Positions 36,452 to 45,456 of a DNA stretch of 64,000 nt are shown here, piece after piece; the first letter of the stretch is position 1, and each line of letters opens with the position of its first letter. Source of the DNA: Mycobacterium sp. 852013-51886_SCH5428379 (GTDB lineage Bacteria; Actinomycetota; Actinomycetes; Mycobacteriales; Mycobacteriaceae); the NCBI RefSeq assembly GCF_001665575.1, contig NZ_LZSU01000042.1, positions 1-64,000 on the forward strand, written 5' to 3'. The notes below the pieces were generated by a model that saw nothing but the letters and a program-made list of their open reading frames with translations, was not told the origin of the DNA and searched no databases. The translations under genes were made by a program, and so were the position numbers.

Positions 36452-38838
36452 GCGATCTGTCCCTTCGTGAGTTCGTGCTGCTGGTCGAGAAGCGCCAACA
36501 CCCGTTCGGCGGTGATCGGAAGCTGTTGGGGACGGTGCCCGATGGCGTCCTCGATGGCGCTGGCGAGGGTGGCTGCCGGCGGTCCGATCGGGGGTTCGCC
36601 GATGCCGCGGGCATTCAACGGTCCTCTGCCAGAACCGCTTTCGATGATGGCGACGTCGATGTCGGGCAGATCCATCGCGGTCGGGATGAGGTAGTCGGCA
36701 AACAGCGACGACACCGGATGGCCCTCATCGGTGACACAGTCCTCGGTCAAGGCGTAGCCGATGCCCTGGGCGGCGCCGCCGATGATCTGGCCCTTCACCC
36801 GCGTCGGGTTGATCGCCCGGCCGACGTCGTGACAGGCGACGTACTTGAGTAGTCGCACATCACCGGATTCCAGGTCGACCTCGACCTCGGCGGCGTGGGT
36901 GCCGAAGGTGTAGTCGGGGTAGGTGTGGCCCTGGCCCTTCTGCGGGTCGAATCCTCCGGACCGGGCGCGCCAGGTGTGCAGCACCGCGGTGTCCACCCGC
37001 GCTGCGTTGGCGGCCCGCACCAGCTCCGGCAGGCTCAGTCCACGCTTGCCGTCCTCGGTGCGCACCATCCCGTCCACCCAGATCAGCGCATCCTCGGCAA
37101 CGTCGAGCTCCTCGGCGGCGACCGGTGTGAGTTGGTTGCGCAGAGTGCGTGCCGCCCGCAGGATGGCGTTTCCGGACATGTAGAGCTGCCGGGTGGCGTA
37201 GGTGCCGCCGGCCGGTGGGGTCAGCGCAGTGTCACCGATGTAGACACTGATGTCCTCCAGTGCGACGCCGAGGATCTCGGAGGCGATCTGGCAGAGGCTG
37301 GCCGCCTGACCGGCGCCCAGATCGGTGACACCGCTGCGGATCAGCAGCGTGCCGTCGGCCTGCAGGGTGACCCAGGCCGCCGCGTGGTCGCGGAACCAGA
37401 TCGACCGACCGTAGGGCTGCATACCGCACGCGAAACCCTGGCCCACCACTTTGTTCGGATCGCTGGGTGCACTCGGCTCGCCGAGCAGTTCGAGCGCCTT
37501 GTCGCGGGTCTCCCGGACTGCGACCGCCGTGGTGATCGGTTCCCCGCCGGCGAGCAGGTCACCGGATTCGATGTAGTTGCGGTCCCGCACCTCCTGGCGG
37601 CTGAGCCCCAGTTCGCGTGCCAGGGCGTCCATTTGAGACTCGTAACCCAGCGTCACCTGCATGGCGCCGAAGCCCCGGAACGCGCTGGTGGGCGTGTTGT
37701 TCGTGAACACCGCACGCGACCGGATCCGGACGATCGGGACCTTGTAGGGGCCGGGGGCCAGCGCTGCGGCGGCGAACAGCACGCGGGCACTCAGGCAGGG
37801 GTAGGCGCCGGCGTCGCCGACGACATCGACGTCGACGGCGAGGATCTCCCCCTTCTCCGTGGCGGCGGTGCGGTAGTGCATGTCGAACGGATGGCGCTTG
37901 GAGCTGGCCATGATCGACTCCTGGCGCGACCAGATCATCCGCACCGGACGGCGGGTACGCCAGACCAGCAGCGCCAGATACGGCTCCACCGTCATGTCTT
38001 CCTTGCCGCCGAAACCGCCGCCCATGTACGAGGCGATGTGGCGTACCTGGCTCTGCGGCAGTCCGAGAATAGAGGCGATCTCGACGGCGTGCTCGATGAC
38101 CTGGGTCGAGATGCGCAGCGTCACAACATCATTCTCGATCCACCCGACGCCGGCCTCGGTCTCCAGATAGGCGTGCTCGACGGGCTGGCTCCGATAGGTG
38201 TGCTCCACGACGACATCGGCCTTCTCGAACGCGGTGTCGATGTCGCCGCGTTCCAGATGCCAGTTGACCAGGACGTTGCCCTCGTCGTGCACCAGCGGCG
38301 CACCGTCGGCCAGGGCCTCCTCCGGGCTGAAGACGCCCGGCAGAGGCTCGTATTCGATCTCGACGAGATCGGCTGCCTCCGCGGCGGTTTCGGGATCAAC
38401 CGCGGCCACCACCGCGATCGGCTCCCCGACGTAGCGGACCCGGTCGGCCGCGAGCACGGGTTGTTCGACGGTCAGCTCACCGAGTCCGCCGCTGGCGTGC
38501 TCCACGACAGCGTTGTGCGGCACATCTTTGGCCGTGAGCACCGCCTCGACACCTTCCAGGCGCTCGGCGGCCGAGGTGTCGATCCGGACGATCCTCGCCG
38601 AGGCCATGTCGGACCTGACGATCTTGCCGTGCAGCATGCCCGGCAGACTCCAGTCCGCCGCGTAGAGCAGAGTGCCACGCACCTTGTTGATGAAGTCGTG
38701 GTGGGCGGGGGACTGCCCGACGGTGCGGAAGTTGCGTTCCCGGTCCTCGGGGCCGGAGTCGGCGTCGGGATCGAAGTCGGCAGGCGCCTTCGGCGGCTCG
38801 GTGGTGTCGGGAGTGGTCCCTGGTTCGACGGTCGTCAC
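36448..38838 (-). CDS. Molybdenum hydroxylase large (molybdopterin) subunit, xanthine dehydrogenase family
   Basis: 796 residues from the GTG at 38838, which overlaps the 2Fe-2S gene stop; the open frame further upstream lies in that gene. Moco-binding motifs are present: YMGGGFGGKED (about 265), TSAFRGFGAMQ (about 385) and the C-terminal GGAAQGIGYALTED with the catalytic Glu. The active-site loop reads AFRGFG, as in xanthine/nicotinate/quinoline-type enzymes, not the AYRCSFR of CO dehydrogenase. It hydroxylates a carbon, usually next to a ring nitrogen, with water as oxygen source. Substrate not known. Confidence 0.92.
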   Translation of the reverse strand: MTTVEPGTTPDTTEPPKAPADFDPDADSGPEDRERNFRTVGQSPAHHDFINKVRGTLLYAADWSLPGMLHGKIVRSDMASARIVRIDTSAAERLEGVEAVLTAKDVPHNAVVEHASGGLGELTVEQPVLAADRVRYVGEPIAVVAAVDPETAAEAADLVEIEYEPLPGVFSPEEALADGAPLVHDEGNVLVNWHLERGDIDTAFEKADVVVEHTYRSQPVEHAYLETEAGVGWIENDVVTLRISTQVIEHAVEIASILGLPQSQVRHIASYMGGGFGGKEDMTVEPYLALLVWRTRRPVRMIWSRQESIMASSKRHPFDMHYRTAATEKGEILAVDVDVVGDAGAYPCLSARVLFAAAALAPGPYKVPIVRIRSRAVFTNNTPTSAFRGFGAMQVTLGYESQMDALARELGLSRQEVRDRNYIESGDLLAGGEPITTAVAVRETRDKALELLGEPSAPSDPNKVVGQGFACGMQPYGRSIWFRDHAAAWVTLQADGTLLIRSGVTDLGAGQAASLCQIASEILGVALEDISVYIGDTALTPPAGGTYATRQLYMSGNAILRAARTLRNQLTPVAAEELDVAEDALIWVDGMVRTEDGKRGLSLPELVRAANAARVDTAVLHTWRARSGGFDPQKGQGHTYPDYTFGTHAAEVEVDLESGDVRLLKYVACHDVGRAINPTRVKGQIIGGAAQGIGYALTEDCVTDEGHPVSSLFADYLIPTAMDLPDIDVAIIESGSGRGPLNARGIGEPPIGPPAATLASAIEDAIGHRPQQLPITAERVLALLDQQHELTKGQIA

Positions 38839-39338
38839 TGCGCACCTTCCTTTTCCGTCGCTGGTTGAGCCGATCCGTGCAGGTAGTCCTCGACCGCGTC
38901 GACGATGGCCTGATAACCGGTGCAGCGGCACAGGTTGCCGACGAGTTCGTGCCGGATCTCCTCGCGGGACGCGTCGGGATTGTGGTCGGCGAGCTTGGCC
39001 GCGGTCAGAAGCATGCCCGGGGTGCAGAAACCGCACTGGGACGCGCCGCGCTCGAGGAAGCACTTCTGCAGCGGGTGGGCATCCTCCTTGGGGTCCGACC
39101 ACCCGCGCAGCGTGACGATGTCGTGGCCCTCGGCCTGGACGGCGTAGACGGTGCAGGCACTGACCGGATCGTCGTCCATCAGCACGGTGCAGGTGCCGCA
39201 CACGCCTTCTGCGCAGCCGTACCGCACATCGGGCATGCCGAGGTCGTCGTGCAGGACGTCGAGCAGGGTGCGGTCGTTGCGCACCCACACCTCGTGGTCC
39301 GTGCCGTTGACCCGAAGAAGTATCTGGGTTCGAATCAT
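38835..39338 (-). CDS. Molybdenum hydroxylase 2Fe-2S subunit
   Basis: 167 residues. The plant-ferredoxin-type cluster uses GCAEGVCGTCTVLMD with a further Cys in SACTVYA. The second cluster uses CGFCTPGM and CRCTGYQ. These eight Cys match the small subunit of xanthine dehydrogenase-type enzymes, which relays electrons from Moco to FAD. Starts and stops overlap the neighbouring subunit genes by 4 nt on both sides. Confidence 0.95.
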   Translation of the reverse strand: MIRTQILLRVNGTDHEVWVRNDRTLLDVLHDDLGMPDVRYGCAEGVCGTCTVLMDDDPVSACTVYAVQAEGHDIVTLRGWSDPKEDAHPLQKCFLERGASQCGFCTPGMLLTAAKLADHNPDASREEIRHELVGNLCRCTGYQAIVDAVEDYLHGSAQPATEKEGAQ

Positions 39339-40234
39339 TTGGCGCCTCCCTGATCGGCGAGAACCTGCTGCAGCAGCCGGCGGGTGTGGATTGTGATTAG
39401 ACGGCGCCGGTAATCGGCGGAACCGTGCAGGTCGCTGTCGGGGTCCAGGGAGGCGGCGATCGCCTCGGCGCTCTCGCGGGCGCGGTCCGGGTTGCCGGGG
39501 TCGGCGAGTGCCGGTGCGAGCAGCTCGCGGTCGACCAGCACGGGTTTGTCGGCGACCCCGCCGAGCACGACGCGCAACCCTTCGTTCCCGGGGCGCGCCA
39601 TGACGGCGACACTGACCGTCGCGAAATCCGAATAGCGGCGCGCCACTTCGTGGAACGCCCAGCGGGCGGAGCCGCCAATGGGGATGCGTCCGCCGATGAC
39701 GACCTCGTTCGGTTCGGTCGCGGTGGTCAGATAGGTGATGAAGAAGGTGTCGGCGGCGACCGACCGGACGCCTGCGGGCCCCTGCACGAGGATCTCTCCG
39801 CCCATGGCCATGACGGCCGCGGCGATCTCGGCGGTCGGGTCCGCATGCGACAGGGTGCCGCCGAACGTACCGCGGTTACGCACCCGCACGTTGCCGATGA
39901 ACGGCATCACGTGGGCGAGCAGCGGTGCGTGGGTCCGCACCACCTCCGAGGTCATCAAGGTTCGGTGGCGGGTGTTGGCGTCGAGCACCAGGTGGCCGTC
40001 TTCCACCCGCGGATCAGCGGCCGCGATCGGATTGATGTCGATGAGTGCGGCGGGAAAAGCCAACCGCAGGTTCAACATCGGGATCAGACTCTGCCCGCCG
40101 GCGAGGATCTTCGCCTCGCCGTCCCACAGCTCGAGCAGTTCGACGGCATCAGACCACGATTCGGCGCGCTGATACTCGAAGCAGGTGGCCGCAGTCCGCC
40201 CCGGGGGTGTGGGCAGTGTTTCCTGGACGGTCAA
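39335..40234 (-). CDS. Molybdenum hydroxylase FAD-binding subunit
   Basis: 299 residues, CoxM/XdhB family. FAD-binding motifs AGGQSLIPMLNLRLA (about 40-54) and RNRGTFGGTLSHADPTAEI (about 113-131) are intact, with the CODH C-terminal domain following. It passes electrons from the iron-sulfur subunit to the final acceptor. Overlaps with the CoA-transferase gene upstream and the 2Fe-2S gene downstream (4 nt each) place it firmly in the operon. Confidence 0.93.
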   Translation of the reverse strand: MTVQETLPTPPGRTAATCFEYQRAESWSDAVELLELWDGEAKILAGGQSLIPMLNLRLAFPAALIDINPIAAADPRVEDGHLVLDANTRHRTLMTSEVVRTHAPLLAHVMPFIGNVRVRNRGTFGGTLSHADPTAEIAAAVMAMGGEILVQGPAGVRSVAADTFFITYLTTATEPNEVVIGGRIPIGGSARWAFHEVARRYSDFATVSVAVMARPGNEGLRVVLGGVADKPVLVDRELLAPALADPGNPDRARESAEAIAASLDPDSDLHGSADYRRRLITIHTRRLLQQVLADQGGAK

Positions 40235-41058
40235 TTCGTCTCCTCCAACTCCGATGTCTCGCCGTCGACGAGGTACCGCAATACCGCGAGCTCGTCGCTG
40301 TCGACCGCCGGGAGTTCGTAGAGGTCGTCGTGGACGAGCAACTCGAACCCGGTCGCTGCCTGGGCCTCATCGAGGCTGACGCCGGCCTGCAGCGCTCTGA
40401 TCCTCATCCGGTGCGAGTCCGGGGCGAAGTCGAGCAGCGCCAGATCGGTGACGACCCACGCGGGTCCACCGTAGACGAGTCCGCTGTCGCGGCGACTGGT
40501 TCCGCCGGTCAAAAAGCCTGGGCTGGTGATGAAGTCGACCCGCTCGACGAAACGACGCGGCTCATGTTGGGTCACCACGACCACCTGATTGCACATCGAA
40601 GCGATGTCGTTGGCGCCGCCGGGGCCGGGGAGCCGAACCGACGGGTGCAGCGGATCGCCGACGAGGCTGGTGTTGACGTTGCCGTACTGGTCGATCTGGG
40701 CCACACCGATGAAGCCGTAGTCGAAGAAGCCGCGCTGGGCCATCAGGAAGATGTCGGTTGCGCTCGTCAACATCTGGGCACCGACAGCTGCGCGGACTTC
40801 GTTGGTCGACGCCGGCAGGTGGCCGGGCCGCAGTTCGATACCGATCATGCCGCCCTCCAGCAGCACGGTCAGGTTCGGCGCCTGGCGGCGCTTGGCGATG
40901 GCGGCGGCTACCAGCGGCTGTCCGATGCCGGCGAACAGCACCTTGCCGTCCTCGAGCAGCCGGCTCGCGGCGATCGTCATGATCTCGTCGGGTCGCGCAT
41001 CGGGATGCTGTGCGCCCCGGCGTGATTCGATATCGAGGGTGGTGAGGGAATCGGTCAT
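40231..41058 (-). CDS. CoA-transferase subunit B (glutaconate/3-oxoacid/IpdB-like)
   Basis: 275 residues. Family I CoA-transferase beta-type fold: GKVLFAGIGQPLVAAAIAKR, LLEGGMIGIE, FFDYGFIGVAQIDQYGNVN and LPGPGGANDIASMCNQVVVV. With subunit A it should move CoA between acyl groups, or act as the related IpdAB-type hydrolase. The start is the ATG at 41058, overlapping the subunit A stop; the frame is open far upstream but inside that gene. Confidence 0.88.
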   Translation of the reverse strand: MTDSLTTLDIESRRGAQHPDARPDEIMTIAASRLLEDGKVLFAGIGQPLVAAAIAKRRQAPNLTVLLEGGMIGIELRPGHLPASTNEVRAAVGAQMLTSATDIFLMAQRGFFDYGFIGVAQIDQYGNVNTSLVGDPLHPSVRLPGPGGANDIASMCNQVVVVTQHEPRRFVERVDFITSPGFLTGGTSRRDSGLVYGGPAWVVTDLALLDFAPDSHRMRIRALQAGVSLDEAQAATGFELLVHDDLYELPAVDSDELAVLRYLVDGETSELEETN

Positions 41059-42020
41059 CGCGGCAGCATCTCCTCTGCGGTACGTCGTAGCGCCGACAGC
41101 CGGGTCGGATCGATCTCGGCGCAGAAGGCGTCGTGGTCGGGATACGCGGTCAGGGCCGCCACATAGCTCCGGGCACCGTCGACGCCACCGGACTTCACCG
41201 CCTGCATGTAGGCGGTGAACTCGTCGAGGTCGGCTTCGTAGTGCCCGTAGCACTCGTGCGGGTAGGCGCCCATCGGCTGGTGCACCACCGCGTCGACCGC
41301 GAAGCCGGGGATGGCCGTCCGGGCGGGGTCGCTGCGGAACTGGTCGGTGTCGACGATCTCCTCGGCGGTGAGGATGACGTGACGCGCGGCCAGCGCCAGA
41401 TCGGCGTCCATCAACTGGTACCCGTCGATCTGCGCGTTGCCCTGCCGGTCGGCGCGCTGCACGTGGATGAGCGCGACGTCGGGGTTGAGGCTCGGGACGG
41501 CGTTGAGGAGCTGACCGGTGTACGGGCAGGTCACCTTCGCCAGCTCGAGCTTCCCGTCGATGTCGGAGCCCAGCATGCTGACTGTTGGCAGGTACGGGAC
41601 TCCCATGGCGCCGGCCTTGTAGCGCAACCCGATTCCGAGGTGACTCCACTCCTCGTAGACGGGCCGGCCCTCTTCGACCATGCGTCGCACCACCGGGGCC
41701 AGGCCCCAGCCGTGACCGACGCCGACCCAGCTGGTCATGATCCGGTCAGCCGTGTCGGTGGCCAACATCAACTCGGCCTCGATGCACGACAGCGGGCGGG
41801 TCATCGTCAGCCCGGACCGGCCCTGGCGCAGGATCTCGATCAGCAGCGCCATCGGGGTGCGGGCGTGATTGGTGCCGCCGACGCCGATGACCGCGTCGTT
41901 CGGGACCAGCCGGCGCACCGCCTCGGCCGCGGTGGTCACCTTGTCGGCGCGCGCCCGGTCGAGCGCTTCCAGTTCCGCCCGGGCGTCCGTCACTCCGAGC
42001 GAAGTCAACCGTGCAGTCAT
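41055..42020 (-). CDS. CoA-transferase subunit A (glutaconate/IpdA-like)
   Basis: 321 residues. PNDAVIGVGGTNHARTPMAL, the long catalytic-fold core and VALIHVQRADRQGNAQIDGY identify a family I CoA-transferase alpha subunit. Relatives include steroid-ring IpdA and glutaconate CoA-transferase. The pair would activate an acid produced by ring cleavage or open a CoA-bound ring. It overlaps the LLM gene stop and the subunit B start by 4 nt each. Confidence 0.88.
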   Translation of the reverse strand: MTARLTSLGVTDARAELEALDRARADKVTTAAEAVRRLVPNDAVIGVGGTNHARTPMALLIEILRQGRSGLTMTRPLSCIEAELMLATDTADRIMTSWVGVGHGWGLAPVVRRMVEEGRPVYEEWSHLGIGLRYKAGAMGVPYLPTVSMLGSDIDGKLELAKVTCPYTGQLLNAVPSLNPDVALIHVQRADRQGNAQIDGYQLMDADLALAARHVILTAEEIVDTDQFRSDPARTAIPGFAVDAVVHQPMGAYPHECYGHYEADLDEFTAYMQAVKSGGVDGARSYVAALTAYPDHDAFCAEIDPTRLSALRRTAEEMLPR

Positions 42021-42970
42021 GCGGCCCCCACCATACTGCCGAGCAGCGGGCGGACCTCAGCGGCGAAACGCTCGACCTGCTCCGGGTCGTAGGCGTGCGG
42101 CACCAGGCAGATCTCCTGCACGCCGGCGTCGAGGTGCGCCGCGATCTGTTCCGCACAGTCCTCAGGGGTGCCGCAGATCGCGCTCTCCGGCGTCGCGCTG
42201 CTCCAGTCCGGGGTGTCGAAGTACGAGGCCAGCCACGGCCCGGTGAGGGCTTGCGCCTTCTCCCTGGAGGGGCCGATGCAGATCGGCAGCTGGTTGAGCG
42301 AGTGCAGCGAGTCCGGGTCGCGGCCCGCCTCCTCGGCGAACCGGCAGATCTTGGCCCACGACTCGGTGAAGGCCTCGGCGGTGTAGAAGTACGTCAACCA
42401 ACCGTCGCCCAGGGTGGCGACCCGCTTGAGCACCCGGTCGACGTAGCCGCCGATGAGCACCTGGGGGCGCGGCTGCGGCAGCGGCAGCATCTTGACCCGA
42501 CGGAACGACAGGTCGTCCCAGGTGCCGGTCACCTCGGGCTGGGTCCACAGGTTCATGCAGATCTCCAGATTGCGCTCGAAGATCTTCCCGCGGCCCTTGA
42601 AAGATGTTCCGGTGGCCTCGAATTCACGCTCGTACCAACCCGCTGCGAGGCCGAGGCGTAACCGGCCGTTGGAGACCTCCTGGATGGTCGCTGCGGTCTT
42701 GGCCAGCAAGGCCGGGTCCCGGATGGGCAGCACGAGCACTCCGGTCCCCAGCGTGATGTCCTTCGTGTGGCTCGCCAGCACCGCCAGCGTGGTGAGGACC
42801 TCCAATTGAGGAAAGGGTTGGCGGCTACCGAGGAAGAGGTGATCCCACCCCCACAGAGAGGTGAAACCGAGTTGTTCGGCGCGGCGGGCCGTGACGAGCA
42901 ACTCGTCGATCTTGGGGGTCTTCTCGGCCGAGGTGAAGTTCTCCACGGCCAGCCCGAAGGTCGCGGGCAT
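42017..42970 (-). CDS. LLM class flavin/F420-dependent oxidoreductase
   Basis: 317 residues of the luciferase-like TIM-barrel fold: RRAEQLGFTSLWGWDHLF, GTGVLVLPIRDPALLAKTAA and GRLRLGLAAGWYEREFEATG. Family members use F420 or FMN for hydride transfer or monooxygenation. In an operon with a molybdenum hydroxylase and CoA-transferase it is a candidate for a ring-opening or ring-reducing step. First gene of the tightly overlapping block, 107 nt after pxpC. Confidence 0.88.
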   Translation of the reverse strand: MPATFGLAVENFTSAEKTPKIDELLVTARRAEQLGFTSLWGWDHLFLGSRQPFPQLEVLTTLAVLASHTKDITLGTGVLVLPIRDPALLAKTAATIQEVSNGRLRLGLAAGWYEREFEATGTSFKGRGKIFERNLEICMNLWTQPEVTGTWDDLSFRRVKMLPLPQPRPQVLIGGYVDRVLKRVATLGDGWLTYFYTAEAFTESWAKICRFAEEAGRDPDSLHSLNQLPICIGPSREKAQALTGPWLASYFDTPDWSSATPESAICGTPEDCAEQIAAHLDAGVQEICLVPHAYDPEQVERFAAEVRPLLGSMVGAA

Positions 42971-43077
42971 ACGGACCGTCCTCTCTATTCATGTCGCTGT
43001 GAGGTACGCCACGTTATGCGGGGCCGGGATGGCTATCCATGTCACGAGTAGCCAAGTAGCCGGAGGCTGTTTGTCAC

Positions 43078-43959
43078 TCATTGCCAGATGGGTCGACGAC
43101 CTGCGACGGCGAAGCGGATACGTGCTCCCGGCGGCGCCTGGGCGGCCCGATAGACGGCCGATTCGGTCACGACGCCGATGACGGGGTAACCGCCCGTCAC
43201 CGGTCGGTCGGTCAGGAAGAGCGTCGGCCGGCCTCTGGTGGGGACCTGGAGGGCGCCGAGTACGACACCCTCGCTGCCGAGTTCGCCGCGGCGCCGACGG
43301 GGCAACTCCGGACCGCCCAGTCGGATTCCGACACGATCGGTATCGGACGTCACGGTGAATTCCGCGCTGGCCAACCGGTCCAGGGCCGTATTGCAGAACC
43401 AGTCGTCGCGAGGGCCGAGTTGTATTGGCAGCACCAGGGTCTCATCAGGATCAGGCGCGGCGACGGGTGCGAAGTCGATTGCGGGCCAGTCGGTGGTGGA
43501 ACTGCCCACGGCTACGACGTCGCCGGCTCGCAGCGGCGGTGTCCCGAGTTGGGCCATGGTGTCCCACGACATGGAGCCGAGCACGTTCTGACCCACCAGG
43601 CCCCCGCGGATCGCGACATAGGTGCGTAGCCCGGCGGTGGGGGCGCCGAGCGTGACCCGATGTCCGGCGGGTACGACGAACGCCGCGTTCATTCCGTGTG
43701 CGCGACCGCCGCACGTCACCGCGACCGGTGCGCCGGTCAACGCGATCAACGCCGGCGCATCGACGCTGAAGGACATCCGGCCCAGGGTCACTTCGATGCA
43801 GGCGGTGCCGGGCAGATTCCCGACGAGCCGGTTCGCCAGATCAAAGGACGTCCGGTCGGCGGCTCCGGACTGTCCGACGCCGAAGTGCGCCAGCCCGTGT
43901 CGGCCGGCGTCCTGCAGGAGCGCCAGCATGCCGACCGCTTCGATCGTGACCCGACTCAT
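43078..43959 (-). CDS. pxpC: 5-oxoprolinase subunit C / biotin-dependent carboxyltransferase family
   Basis: 293 residues of the allophanate hydrolase subunit 2/PxpC family: LALLQDAGRHGLAHFGVGQSGAADR near the start, ALTGAPVAVTCGGR, and GGYPVIGVVTESAVYRAAQ near the end. With PxpA and PxpB it forms the ATP-dependent prokaryotic 5-oxoprolinase that opens the 5-oxoproline lactam to glutamate. It overlaps pxpB by 4 nt. Confidence 0.9.
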   Translation of the reverse strand: MSRVTIEAVGMLALLQDAGRHGLAHFGVGQSGAADRTSFDLANRLVGNLPGTACIEVTLGRMSFSVDAPALIALTGAPVAVTCGGRAHGMNAAFVVPAGHRVTLGAPTAGLRTYVAIRGGLVGQNVLGSMSWDTMAQLGTPPLRAGDVVAVGSSTTDWPAIDFAPVAAPDPDETLVLPIQLGPRDDWFCNTALDRLASAEFTVTSDTDRVGIRLGGPELPRRRRGELGSEGVVLGALQVPTRGRPTLFLTDRPVTGGYPVIGVVTESAVYRAAQAPPGARIRFAVAGRRPIWQ

Positions 43960-44606
43960 CGGCCGACATCACGGAATCGCACCACCGCGCCGGGCCGCAG
44001 TACGGCAGGCGGGTCGGCGTCCGAGTTCCACAGGACGGCATCGGTATGGCCGAGCAGCTGCCAGCCGCCGGGCGAGACGCGAGGGTAGATCGCCGAGAAG
44101 GCGCCCGCGAGGGCGACCGCACCGGCAGGTACCCGGACGCGTGCCTCATCACGCCGTGGCACGTACAACCGTGGGTCACCGCCGACCAGATAGGAGAACC
44201 CTGGAGCGAAGCCGCAGAAGGCGACGGTCCACACGCTTTCCGTGTGGGCCGCAATCACTTCGGCGGCGGTCAGACCCGTCAGCTCCGCCACATCCTGGAG
44301 GTCCGCACCGGAGTATCGCACATCGATGACGTGTTGATCGTCGTCATCTGCCAGGTCGGCGCCGGGGTGCACCGCGTCGAGTGCGGCCCGCAACGCGGAT
44401 GCGTTCGTCAGGCCAGGATCAAAGGTGACGAGCAACGTGCTCATTCCCGGAACCACCTCGCGCACGCCGTCGAGGTCCGCGGCACGGACAGCGGCGGCCC
44501 AGCGGTGCACCATCCGGTTGTCGTCGAGGTCGAGGAGCCAGGCGTGCTCGCCGCAGGGCCGGAATTCGGGCACGCTGACTCCCGCGCTGTCAGCTCGTGA
44601 GGTCAC
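43956..44606 (-). CDS. pxpB: 5-oxoprolinase subunit B (allophanate hydrolase subunit 1 family)
   Basis: 216 residues: VPGMSTLLVTFDP, DVRYSGADLQDVAELTGLTA, FCGFAPGFSYLVGGDPRL and the GAVALAGAFSAIYPRVSPGG segment define the PxpB/KipI family. It partners PxpC as the kinase-like half of 5-oxoprolinase. It has 4-nt overlaps with pxpA and pxpC. Confidence 0.91.
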   Translation of the reverse strand: MTSRADSAGVSVPEFRPCGEHAWLLDLDDNRMVHRWAAAVRAADLDGVREVVPGMSTLLVTFDPGLTNASALRAALDAVHPGADLADDDDQHVIDVRYSGADLQDVAELTGLTAAEVIAAHTESVWTVAFCGFAPGFSYLVGGDPRLYVPRRDEARVRVPAGAVALAGAFSAIYPRVSPGGWQLLGHTDAVLWNSDADPPAVLRPGAVVRFRDVGR

Positions 44607-45364
44607 CGAATGGGAACAAGCTCGACCCCGGCGGCTTCGAGCGCGGCGCGGGTCTTCCTTGCGATGTCCACAGCGCCCGGCGTATCGCAGTGCACGAGCA
44701 GCGCTTCGGCCGTCACGTTGACTTCGCTGCCGTCGTTGGCCGTGAGGTGACCTTCCTTGACCATCTGCACTGCTCGGGCCGAGGCGGCGTCGGCGTCGGT
44801 CAGCAGAGCGTTCGGCTCGAGGCGCGACTGCAGCAGGCCCTCCGGCGTGTAGGCCCTATCGACGAAGGCCTCGGCGACCATCCGCAGCCCGGCCTCCTCG
44901 CCGAGTCGCCACACTTCAGTGCCCGGCGAGGCGAGAAGCGGTAGGTCCCCACCGTATTCCACGGTGGCATCCACCAGCGCCTGGGCGTGTTCGGTGTTCT
45001 TGGTGACGACGGTCCACAGGGCGCCGTGGGCGCGCACGAAATCGACCTTGCCGCCGGCCAATCGCGCGAAGACCTCGAGCGCGCCGATCTGGTAGAGAAG
45101 GTCGTCGCGCAATTCGTCACCCGGCATGGCGATGTAGCGTCGCCCGAACCCGTGCAGATCGCGGTAGCTCACCTGCGCACCGATGGCCACGTTGTTCTTG
45201 ACCGAGATCGCGCACGTCCGGCGCATGATTCCCGGGTCGCCGCCATGGAATCCGCACGCGATGTTCGCGCTGGTGACGATGTCGAGCAGGGCGTCGTCGT
45301 CACCGAGACTCCAGCGGCCCAGTCCTTCGCCAATATCCGTCGTCAACGCTACCTGCGGCGCCAT
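44603..45364 (-). CDS. pxpA: 5-oxoprolinase subunit A (LamB/YcsF family)
   Basis: 253 residues from ATG 45364; the longer frame adds a poor N-terminus. LTTDIGEGLGRW, TSANIACGFHGGDP with the metal-type His, GAQVSYRDLHGFGRR and VRAHGALW are LamB/YcsF hallmarks. It is the hydrolytic subunit of the PxpABC lactamase. First structural gene after lysR (92-nt gap). Within this island it might act on 5-oxoproline itself or on another cyclic amide. Confidence 0.91.
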   Translation of the reverse strand: MAPQVALTTDIGEGLGRWSLGDDDALLDIVTSANIACGFHGGDPGIMRRTCAISVKNNVAIGAQVSYRDLHGFGRRYIAMPGDELRDDLLYQIGALEVFARLAGGKVDFVRAHGALWTVVTKNTEHAQALVDATVEYGGDLPLLASPGTEVWRLGEEAGLRMVAEAFVDRAYTPEGLLQSRLEPNALLTDADAASARAVQMVKEGHLTANDGSEVNVTAEALLVHCDTPGAVDIARKTRAALEAAGVELVPIR

Positions 45365-45456
45365 GGGTCTCCTGCCATCGAAGTGTCGTTCTCGGTCCGA
45401 GTATCCCCGGCCGGCGCACCCATGAACAGCGTTGGTCACTGCAAACGATGCGTCAG

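Noticed and set aside
36448..38838. CO dehydrogenase large subunit (CoxL form I)
   Set aside because: CoxG and XdhC neighbours suggest it, but the active-site loop reads AFRGFG rather than AYRCSFR, so a xanthine/heterocycle hydroxylase is more likely.
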